Shown here piece by piece: positions 1 to 5,122 of a DNA stretch of 5,332 nucleotides. The notes under the pieces are model-generated. The model worked only from the letters and a program-made list of their open reading frames with translations, was not told the origin of the DNA and did no database searches. Source of the DNA: an uncultured Lysobacteraceae bacterium (lineage in GTDB: Bacteria; Pseudomonadota; Gammaproteobacteria; Xanthomonadales; Rhodanobacteraceae); NCBI GenBank assembly GCA_946482585.1, contig CAMLSI010000376.1:1-5332 (forward strand), given 5' to 3'. Every line of letters starts with the position of its first letter. Within the stretch, counting starts at the first letter, position 1. Both the position numbers and the translations under genes were made by a program.

Positions 1-62
1 GACAGCATGCGTGCCGTGCCGAGAATGACGACCAGCTGCAGCAGCAACATCGAATGACCCAT
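1..62 (-). CDS. Partial CDS: N-terminus of a hydrophobic membrane protein, possibly a cation:proton antiporter
   Basis: Only the first 20 codons are in the window; the gene runs off the left edge. The peptide starts MGHSMLLLQLVVILGTARML, a hydrophobic stretch that looks like the first transmembrane helix of a polytopic inner-membrane protein. The 'LLLQLVVIL.TARML' pattern recalls the start of Kef/NhaP-type monovalent cation:proton antiporters, but 20 residues cannot prove this. The ATG at 62 is preferred over the in-frame ATG at 50 because a GGGAG Shine-Dalgarno lies at 76-72, about 9 bases upstream of it. It begins 2 bases after the glycosyltransferase stop codon (TGA, 67-65), so it belongs to the same operon. 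Certain: an open, hydrophobic reading frame. Uncertain: the family. Confidence 0.5.
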   Translation of the reverse strand, partial: MGHSMLLLQLVVILGTARML

Positions 63-64
63 CG

Positions 65-862
65 TCACGCGCTCCCGGCGGCGCCGGCAGTTTCCGGCGG
101 AACGCGCACGCGGGCGCCGTCGGGGTCGATGACCTCGATCGGCGTCGTGCGCGCGATCCGGTAAGTACGGATTACGGAGCCGACTTCCACCACGCGCCCG
201 AACACGTGCGAGGTGATGCGGCAGAAATCGCGCAGCGGCTTGAAATGGCTGCGGCGGAACTCGCCCGCATAGCGCACTTCGATCGGCACCGCGGCGACGC
301 GCGTGGCCAGCCGCCGCGCGGCCTCGATGAGAATGTCGGCCTCGAACACGAAGCCCTGCGGCGCGACGTCGGCCGCGAGTCGGATCACATCGCGCGGATA
401 CCAGCGCTGGCCGCTCTGCGAATCGACGAGCCGCTGCCCCACGGCCCAGGCGATGCCCCAGTCGGCGATGTCGTTCGCGATGCGGCGGATCTTCGGCTGG
501 CGCTCGCGCCCGATCAGGCGCGCGCCGACGACGATGTGGCCGGGCAGACCGGCCGCCACGCGCAGGATGCGCGGCACGTCGCCGTAGAAATGCTGGCCGT
601 CGCCGTCCATGGTCAGCACGCCGTCGACATCGAGTTCGAGCGCGCGGCGGAAGCCCGCGCGCAGCGCGTTGCCTTTGCCGCCGGGACGCTCGTGGCGGAT
701 CAGATCGATCGGCAGCCCGCTCAGCGCGGCGACCGTGCCGTCGCTGGATCCGTCGTCGACGACGATGACGTGAGGCGTGTGTTGCAGCACGCCTTCGACG
801 ATCGCGCGGATCGCGCGCTCCTCGTTGAGGCACGGAATCAATACGGCGGCGCGCAGGTTCAC
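65..862 (-). CDS. Family 2 glycosyltransferase (GT-A fold, soluble)
   Basis: This 265-aa protein should transfer a sugar from a nucleotide-activated donor in the cytoplasm. Visible GT2 motifs are IPCLNEE (9-15), VVDDGSSDGT (34-43, nucleotide binding), GGKGNALRAGF (61-71), the DxD-type metal site DGDGQH (86-91), SQSGQRWYP (148-156) and RRSHFKPLRDF (203-213). There is no obvious transmembrane segment, so it is probably soluble or peripherally membrane-bound. The frame stays open upstream to an ATG at 967, but those 35 residues are Arg/Ala-rich, antisense-like and overlap the preceding gene. The GTG at 862 is the better start: it overlaps the upstream stop (GTGA) and has a GAGG at 873-870, spaced 7 bases. 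Aryl-polyene clusters often include a GT2 gene, so it may glycosylate the polyene product or its lipid carrier; acceptor and sugar are unknown. The family call is firm, the substrate inferred. Confidence 0.88.
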   Translation of the reverse strand: MNLRAAVLIPCLNEERAIRAIVEGVLQHTPHVIVVDDGSSDGTVAALSGLPIDLIRHERPGGKGNALRAGFRRALELDVDGVLTMDGDGQHFYGDVPRILRVAAGLPGHIVVGARLIGRERQPKIRRIANDIADWGIAWAVGQRLVDSQSGQRWYPRDVIRLAADVAPQGFVFEADILIEAARRLATRVAAVPIEVRYAGEFRRSHFKPLRDFCRITSHVFGRVVEVGSVIRTYRIARTTPIEVIDPDGARVRVPPETAGAAGSA

Positions 863-1656
863 GGCGTCACCTCGACCTGCAGCGAAAAACGCGCGCCGGC
901 GCCGACGCGCAGACGCCGCGGCGCGCCGACCGCCAGCGCCTGCAGCAGCGCGAGACCGTCGGCGCACGGGTTGCGTGCGCGCAAGGTGCGCGCCCAGTCG
1001 GCGTCGAGTTCGTCGTTGGCGCCCGCCTCCGTCGCGGCGCGCAGCGCCAGGCGCGTGCCGCCCGGCGCGGAATCGGGGACGAGCACGAACGCGAGCGCGA
1101 AGCCGCAGTCGAACGGCACGACCGAGCGCAATGCGCCGGCCGCCGCGGCGTCATAGGCCGCGAACAACACCGGCGCGCCGCCGTCGACGACCTGTACCGC
1201 GGCCTCGAGCAGGCCCGCGCCGACGCTGTCGGTCCAGGCGCTCAGCGCCGTCGACGGCGCACGGCAGCCGGTCGCGATGCTCCAATAGCCGACCGCCGCG
1301 TTGTGCACCGAGTTGTGGAATTTCGTCGGCGACAGTTCGCGCGGCGCCGAGGCGAGCGTCGTGCACATGTAGTCGGTGATCGCGATGTCGCCCTGGGTCG
1401 AACTGAAAATGCAGGACAGCTGCGCCGGCTCGGCCTGCGCCATCGCGCAGGCTTCCGCGGCGGCCTGGGCCGCATAGAGCACGGTGTCCGGCGCGCGCCG
1501 GCGTTCCGCCGCCGGCAATTGCACCGGTGCGGGCTTGGGCGGCTCGGCCGCCTCGAACGCGCGTTCGCCGCGCAGCACCGCCGCGGCGACCGGCCAGCCG
1601 GTCAGTCCCGGGCCGTAGATGCCGATGCCGGCAACGCGTACGACGAGTTCGCTCAT
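859..1656 (-). CDS. Beta-ketoacyl synthase chain length factor (ApeC-like)
   Basis: This 265-aa protein resembles the short ketosynthase-like family of Pfam Ketoacyl-synt_2 (PF13723), annotated as beta-ketoacyl synthase chain length factor. The core spans about residues 5-240: GIGIYGPGLTGW (11-21), CIFSSTQGD (82-90), TDYMCTTLA (94-102), the signature LSPTKFHNSVHNA (108-120), GYWSIATG (123-130) and STALSAW (135-141). Aligned without gaps to the neighbouring ketosynthase, residue 141 (Trp) falls on the catalytic Cys165. The C-terminal half that carries the two catalytic His is missing, so the protein should not condense by itself. In aryl-polyene synthesis such subunits pair with a ketosynthase and set polyene length. 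Its ATG overlaps the ketosynthase stop (ATGA) and has a strong GGAGG at 1667-1663, spaced 6 bases, which suits coupled, near-equimolar synthesis of the two partners. The family call is confident; heterodimer formation is inferred. Confidence 0.9.
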   Translation of the reverse strand: MSELVVRVAGIGIYGPGLTGWPVAAAVLRGERAFEAAEPPKPAPVQLPAAERRRAPDTVLYAAQAAAEACAMAQAEPAQLSCIFSSTQGDIAITDYMCTTLASAPRELSPTKFHNSVHNAAVGYWSIATGCRAPSTALSAWTDSVGAGLLEAAVQVVDGGAPVLFAAYDAAAAGALRSVVPFDCGFALAFVLVPDSAPGGTRLALRAATEAGANDELDADWARTLRARNPCADGLALLQALAVGAPRRLRVGAGARFSLQVEVTP

Positions 1657-2855
1657 GCGCGGCCTCCGCGACCGAAAACGAGTACCGCGTTGTTGCCGCC
1701 GAAGCCGAACGAGGAGGACAGCGCGACCTGCGGCGCGCGCTCGACGTTGTCGAGCGCGAATTGCGGACCACAGACGGGATCGGGCGCGTTGCAGTTGAGC
1801 GTGCCCGGCATGAATCCTTGCTCCAGCGCGACCAGGCAGGCCACCGCTTCGACGATGCCGGCCGCGCCGAGCGTGTGCCCGGTCCAGCCCTTGGTCGAAC
1901 TCGCGCGCGTCGTGGACGGGAAGGTCTCGGCGACGACGACGGCTTCGACCGCGTCGTTGGCCGGCGTCGCCGTGCCGTGCATGTTGACGTAATCCACGGC
2001 GTCCGCCGACAGGCCCGCGCGCTGCAGCGCATCGACGATCGCCAGCCGCGCCCCGAGACCGGCCGGATGCGGCGAAGACATGTGGTGCGCGTCGCTGGAT
2101 TCGCCCCAGCCGAGCAGCTGCGGCGCACGCGGATGCAGCGTCGCACGCTCGAGCAGCGCGAAGCCGGCCGCTTCGCCGATCGAAATGCCGCGCCGTGCAA
2201 CATCGAACGGGCGGCAGGGTTCGTCCGATACGAGCTGCAGCGCGTTGAAGCCGAACAGCACGCTGCCGCAGAGCGTGTCCACGCCGCCGACCACGGCCGC
2301 ATCGGCCCAGCCGAGACGGATCAGCCGCTCGGCCTGGGCAAAGACCTTCGCGCTCGAGGAGCAGGCCGTCGCGACCGTGCAGGCCGGGCCGGTCGCGCCG
2401 AGCACGCCCTGCACGAACGCGACCAGCGAATGCGGCGAATGCAGCAGGAAATCACGGTACGGCGGCACGAATCCGCCGCTGTCGTCGAGACCGCGATAGG
2501 CCTCCTCAGTCGCGCCTATGCTCGCCGTCGACGTACCCAGCACGACCGCGACGCGATCGGCGCCGTAGCGCGCGATCGCCGCGCGCGCCGCGGCCAGGAA
2601 CCCGTCCTCCTGCAATCCGCACCAGGCGAGACGGTTGTTGCGGCAATCGATGGCGGCGAATTCACCGGGGACCGCGGCGTCCTCGAGGCCGTCGACGCGG
2701 CCAATCCAGCAGGCGAGCGGTTCGTCGCCGAAATCGTTGCTGCGCAGCCCGCCGCGCCGTTCGCGCAGCGCGGCACTGAAAGCCTCGACGCCGCGGCCAG
2801 CGGCCGAGGTGGCGGTATAGGCCGTCACGGCCAGCGGTGAAATGGGGGATGGCAA
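1653..2855 (-). CDS. Beta-ketoacyl-ACP synthase, FabB/FabF-like (ApeO-like ketosynthase)
   Basis: This 400-aa thiolase-fold condensing enzyme would elongate an acyl-ACP with malonyl-ACP in the cytoplasm. The complete catalytic set is visible: nucleophile Cys165 in TACSSS (163-168), His293 in MHGTATPAND (292-301), Lys322 and His327 in STKGWTGHTLGAAG (320-333), and the C-terminal SSFGFGGNNA loop (381-390). The length is normal for KAS I/II. A chain-length-factor gene directly follows, so this is more likely the elongating ketosynthase of an aryl-polyene or xanthomonadin-type pathway than housekeeping FabB/FabF. The start is TTG at 2855, with AGGTG 8 bases upstream; the mature-looking sequence LAVTAYTATSAAGRG begins at residue 8. 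No in-frame ATG exists near the N-terminus. A GTG at 2828 (residue 10) is the alternative. It is the first gene of the leftward operon. Enzyme class is near certain; the product class is inferred from context. Confidence 0.93.
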   Translation of the reverse strand: MPSPISPLAVTAYTATSAAGRGVEAFSAALRERRGGLRSNDFGDEPLACWIGRVDGLEDAAVPGEFAAIDCRNNRLAWCGLQEDGFLAAARAAIARYGADRVAVVLGTSTASIGATEEAYRGLDDSGGFVPPYRDFLLHSPHSLVAFVQGVLGATGPACTVATACSSSAKVFAQAERLIRLGWADAAVVGGVDTLCGSVLFGFNALQLVSDEPCRPFDVARRGISIGEAAGFALLERATLHPRAPQLLGWGESSDAHHMSSPHPAGLGARLAIVDALQRAGLSADAVDYVNMHGTATPANDAVEAVVVAETFPSTTRASSTKGWTGHTLGAAGIVEAVACLVALEQGFMPGTLNCNAPDPVCGPQFALDNVERAPQVALSSSFGFGGNNAVLVFGRGGRA

Positions 2856-2884
2856 GCGCGACGCACCTGAAAGGGAACGGATTT

Positions 2885-2903
2885 CCCGGCTTGCAAGGCC
2901 GGG
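2885..2903. repeat. Inverted repeat with 6-base arms, candidate operator or leader hairpin
   Basis: CCCGGC (2885-2890) and GCCGGG (2898-2903) are perfect inverted arms around a 7-base TTGCAAG loop. The loop region itself forms the 8-base palindrome CTTGCAAG (2890-2897). The repeat covers the proposed -35 of the plus-strand promoter and would lie at the very 5' end of a minus-strand ketosynthase transcript. It could be a regulator site or an mRNA hairpin; the sequence alone does not decide. Confidence 0.4.
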
Positions 2904-2918
2904 GCGCTCGACTATACA
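2891..2918 (+). promoter_or_regulatory. Candidate sigma70-type promoter for the DUF218 gene
   Basis: TTGCAA (2891-2896, 4 of 6 matches to TTGACA) and TATACA (2913-2918, 4 of 6 matches to TATAAT) are separated by 16 bases. Transcription would begin around 2925, giving a leader of roughly 34 bases before the ATG at 2959. This is one of the few AT-rich spots in a GC-rich intergenic stretch between divergent genes, which supports the call, but the matches are modest. Confidence 0.4.
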
Positions 2919-2938
2919 ACGGCGCCTCCGTTCATGAA
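2911..2938 (-). promoter_or_regulatory. Candidate promoter of the KS-CLF-glycosyltransferase operon
   Basis: On the minus strand TATAGT (2916-2911) matches the -10 consensus at 5 of 6 positions. The best -35 at suitable spacing is TTCATG (2938-2933, 16-base spacer), only a weak match, so activator help or another sigma factor is possible. Transcription would start near 2904, leaving about a 50-base leader before the TTG at 2855. This -10 shares bases 2913-2916 with the proposed plus-strand -10, so the two promoters could not be occupied at the same time. Confidence 0.35.
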
Positions 2939-2958
2939 TCCCCGCGCCAGTACCGCCG

Positions 2959-3651
2959 ATGAGCTCCTCGTATTCGCCGTTCCGCGACGGTCCCTGGCGG
3001 CATCTGACCGACCGCGACGTCTGGCATTCGCTGGTCGTCAGCGCTCTGGCGGTCGTGCTCAGCGGCGGGCTGCTCTGGCTCTATTTCTTCGTACGCACCC
3101 TCTGGCTCGCCCATGCGGCACCGCTGCAGCCGCGCTCGGCCGACACGGTGCTGCTGTTCGGCAAGCGCCTGACCGGCGATGCCGTCGACGCCGACTACGC
3201 CGCGCGCATCGAACGCGTACGCCAGCTCGTCGCCGAACGCCCCTATTCGCTGCTGCTGCTCGGCGGCCGTACCGGCGCCGGACTCAGCGAAGCGGCGGCC
3301 GCGCTGGCGCGGCTGCGCGAGCGCGGTCTGCCGGCGGACGCGAACGTGCGCTGCGAGGATGCCTCGACCGACACGCTGGAGAACCTGCGCAACGCGCGCG
3401 ACCTGCTCGGCGCCGCAGCTGCCGCACGCGTCGCCCTGGTCAGCAGCCGGTATCACCTGCCGCGCTGCCTGCTGCTCGCGCAGTCGCTGGGTTTCGATGC
3501 GGAAATCGTCGCGGCCGAGCCGCGGCTGCGGCTGCGTGCCGGACTGCTCGCGCGACTCGCGCTCGAGGCCAGCTACTGCCTCTGGCTCGACGTGGGCCGG
3601 CGCTGGGCGCGCTTCATCGGTCATCGGCGCATGGTCGACCGCGTCACCTGA
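2959..3651 (+). CDS. DUF218 / YdcF-family membrane-anchored protein (ElyC/SanA-like)
   Basis: This 230-aa protein has a short cytoplasmic N-terminus, one likely transmembrane helix at about residues 24-46 (HSLVVSALAVVLSGGLLWLYFF), and a DUF218 domain from about 62 to 210. Family marks are DTVLLFGKR (62-70), LLLLGGRTG (98-106), the acidic/polar motif EDASTDTLENLRNA (133-146) and VALVSSRYHLPRCLLLAQSLGF (158-179). In Enterobacteria the family includes ElyC, SanA and YdcF; ElyC and SanA have been tied to envelope integrity, but a common biochemical activity is not settled. An envelope role here is inference. In frame, a TGA at 2935-2937 leaves the ATG at 2959 as the first usable start; no good Shine-Dalgarno is seen. 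The gene is transcribed divergently from the ketosynthase operon. The short basic C-terminus after about residue 212 (GRRWARFIGHRR) is outside the core domain. Confidence 0.85.
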   Translation: MSSSYSPFRDGPWRHLTDRDVWHSLVVSALAVVLSGGLLWLYFFVRTLWLAHAAPLQPRSADTVLLFGKRLTGDAVDADYAARIERVRQLVAERPYSLLLLGGRTGAGLSEAAAALARLRERGLPADANVRCEDASTDTLENLRNARDLLGAAAAARVALVSSRYHLPRCLLLAQSLGFDAEIVAAEPRLRLRAGLLARLALEASYCLWLDVGRRWARFIGHRRMVDRVT

Positions 3652-3680
3652 GCGCCGATTGCCGCCTGCGGCGGCGGCGC
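3652..3680 (+). terminator. GC-rich hairpin after the DUF218 gene, possible weak terminator
   Basis: Directly after the stop codon, GCGCC (3652-3656) pairs with GGCGC (3676-3680) and GCCGCC (3661-3666) with GGCGGC (3670-3675), with a TGC loop and a one-sided GATT bulge. The stem is strong, but no T-run follows, so it is not a standard intrinsic terminator. It may protect the 3' end of the mRNA or aid termination by another route. Confidence 0.35.
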
Positions 3681-3726
3681 CTACCATGCGCGGCGGGCCG
3701 CCCGGCCCCACATCGATGGAGCGATC

Positions 3727-4128
3727 ATGCTACGTAATAGATTTGTTCTTATTTTGCTTCTTCCCATCCTGCTGCTGCTCGCCGGCTGGCGCGAAGCGCC
3801 GCTCGTGAATCCCGACCCGATCGCGATTCCGCCGAAGACGGCCAGCGCCGAAGTCGCGAAGATCATCAAGAAGGCGCTGGTCGGCCGCAAATGGGTCGTC
3901 TCCGAAGACAAGCCCGGCGCGATCAAGGCTACCCTGCTCGTGCGCGATCACAAGGCGCGCATCGCCATCGACTGGAACGCGAAGGACATCCGCATCAGTT
4001 ACATCGATTCGGAAAACCTCAACTTCATGGAAAAGAACGGCCAGAAACTGATCCACCAGAATTACAACAGCTGGATCAACAACCTCGTCGTCGACATCAG
4101 CGGCGAGCTCACCCTGCTCGGAACCTGA
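3727..4128 (+). CDS. Small exported protein related to putative lipoproteins; lipobox Cys replaced by Trp
   Basis: This 133-aa protein has a basic N-terminus (MLRNR), a hydrophobic stretch at about 7-18 and then LAGW at 18-21. After it comes an alpha/beta-looking domain with [16 protein letters not shown] (43-58), [18 protein letters not shown] (66-83), [11 protein letters not shown] (89-99) and a C-terminal [11 protein letters not shown]. From memory it resembles small Gram-negative lipoproteins whose signal ends in LAGC; here Cys is TGG (Trp), one base from a Cys codon. No clear AxA signal peptidase I site follows either, so the protein may stay anchored by its signal or the change may be an error. 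Function is unknown. GGAG at 3718-3721 lies 5 bases before the ATG, a good ribosome site. The first 12 codons are strikingly AT-rich. It follows the DUF218 gene by 75 bases; whether they share a transcript is unclear. Confidence 0.82.
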   Translation: MLRNRFVLILLLPILLLLAGWREAPLVNPDPIAIPPKTASAEVAKIIKKALVGRKWVVSEDKPGAIKATLLVRDHKARIAIDWNAKDIRISYIDSENLNFMEKNGQKLIHQNYNSWINNLVVDISGELTLLGT

Positions 4129-4145
4129 CGCCACGCGCAGGTCGG

Positions 4146-4161
4146 CGCCGGGCCGCCGGCG
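4146..4161 (+). terminator. Short GC hairpin between the small exported protein gene and hemF
   Basis: CGCCGG (4146-4151) and CCGGCG (4156-4161) form a perfect 6-bp stem with a GCCG loop, 18 bases after the preceding stop codon. No T-run follows, so as an intrinsic terminator it is weak. The rest of the 88-base gap (4129-4216) shows no convincing promoter; it ends in a pyrimidine-rich stretch before hemF. Confidence 0.25.
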
Positions 4162-4216
4162 AAGCCACGCTAGGCACCAACCCGCGTTTCGCCTTCATCC
4201 GCACCGGTTTCTTCCC

Positions 4217-5122
4217 ATGCCCGACACCCCCGTTTCCCGCATGCAAACCTTCCTGCACGATCTGCAGGACCGGCTCTGCAGCGCTCTCGAAACCGCCGAC
4301 GGCGAAGCGCGCTTCGCCGAGGACAGCTGGCAGCGGGCGGAGGGCGGCGGCGGGCGTTCGCGCGTGCTCAAGCAGGGACGCGTGTTCGAGCAGGCCGGCG
4401 TGGGTTTTTCGCGCGTGCACGGCGAGCGCATGCCGCCTTCGGCGACCGCGCAGCGGCCCGAGCTCGTCGGACGCAGCTGGAGCGCGCTCGGCGTGTCGCT
4501 CGTGCTGCATCCACGCAATCCCTACGTGCCGACCACGCACATGAACGTGCGCTACTTCGAGGCGCACAAGCCCGATGCGGAGCCGGTCTGGTGGTTCGGC
4601 GGCGGGTTCGACCTGACGCCGTTCTATCCCTTCGACGAAGACGTGGTGCATTGGCACACGACCGCGCGAGCGGCCTGCGCGCCCTACGGCGATGCGGTGT
4701 ATGCGCGCTACAAGCGCTGGTGCGACGAGTACTTCTTCCTGAAGCATCGCAACGAGACGCGCGGCGTCGGCGGCCTGTTTTTCGACGATCTCAACGACGG
4801 CGGCTTCGAGCGCTGCTTCGCGCTGACGCAATCGGTCGGCAACGCCTTCCTCGACGCGTACCTGCCCATCGTCGAGCGCCGCGCGGCAACGCCCTACGGC
4901 GAACGCGAGCGCGAGTTCCAGCTGTACCGGCGCGGCCGCTACGTCGAGTTCAACCTGGTCTGGGATCGCGGCACTCTGTTCGGCCTGCAGTCGGGCGGGC
5001 GCACCGAGTCGATCCTCATGAGTCTTCCGCCACGCGTGCGGTTCGAGTACGGCTATCAGCCGGAAGCCGGCAGCGACGAAGCGCGGCTCGCCGAGTATCT
5101 CGTCCCGCGCGAATGGGTCTGA
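4217..5122 (+). CDS. hemF: Oxygen-dependent (aerobic) coproporphyrinogen III oxidase
   Basis: HemF catalyses the O2-dependent oxidative decarboxylation of two propionates of coproporphyrinogen III to vinyls, giving protoporphyrinogen IX in haem synthesis. It is a soluble cytoplasmic homodimer. The 301-aa product matches the E. coli protein (about 299 aa) along its whole length: [18 protein letters not shown] (33-50), [21 protein letters not shown] (92-112), [15 protein letters not shown] (125-139), [19 protein letters not shown] (175-193), [20 protein letters not shown] (227-246) and [18 protein letters not shown] (255-272). Histidines 98, 108, 147 and 177 correspond, with an offset of +2, to E. 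coli His96, 106, 145 and 175, implicated in metal binding. The ATG at 4217 aligns with the E. coli N-terminus; an internal ATG at 4241 would trim eight residues. No Shine-Dalgarno precedes either start. The next gene overlaps its 3' end. The assignment is essentially certain. Confidence 0.98.
   Translation: MPDTPVSRMQTFLHDLQDRLCSALETADGEARFAEDSWQRAEGGGGRSRVLKQGRVFEQAGVGFSRVHGERMPPSATAQRPELVGRSWSALGVSLVLHPRNPYVPTTHMNVRYFEAHKPDAEPVWWFGGGFDLTPFYPFDEDVVHWHTTARAACAPYGDAVYARYKRWCDEYFFLKHRNETRGVGGLFFDDLNDGGFERCFALTQSVGNAFLDAYLPIVERRAATPYGEREREFQLYRRGRYVEFNLVWDRGTLFGLQSGGRTESILMSLPPRVRFEYGYQPEAGSDEARLAEYLVPREWV

Noticed and set aside
863..967. N-terminal extension of the glycosyltransferase to ATG 967
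   Set aside because: It would add 35 Arg/Ala-rich residues overlapping the chain length factor; the GTG at 862 has a GTGA overlap, an SD and the usual GT2 N-terminus.
206..1156. Long plus-strand open frame (316 codons) opposite the glycosyltransferase and chain length factor
   Set aside because: It is antisense to two genes with clear family motifs; its product is Arg/Ala/Asp-rich with no recognisable domain. Long antisense frames are expected in high-GC DNA.
1527..2840. 437-codon plus-strand frame opposite the ketosynthase
   Set aside because: Longer than the real gene but low-complexity (Arg, Ala, Gln rich), no motif, and lying wholly over a ketosynthase with its full catalytic set. Treated as a GC-driven shadow.
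3692..3702. Palindrome GGCGGGCCGCC upstream of the small exported protein gene
   Set aside because: It has a one-base centre, so it cannot fold as an RNA hairpin, and such GC palindromes arise easily by chance here; no partner copy was seen.
2934..3737. Plus-strand frame of 267 codons overlapping the DUF218 gene
   Set aside because: The product is Arg/Ala-rich beyond its first residues, whereas the frame starting at 2959 has a transmembrane helix and DUF218 motifs.
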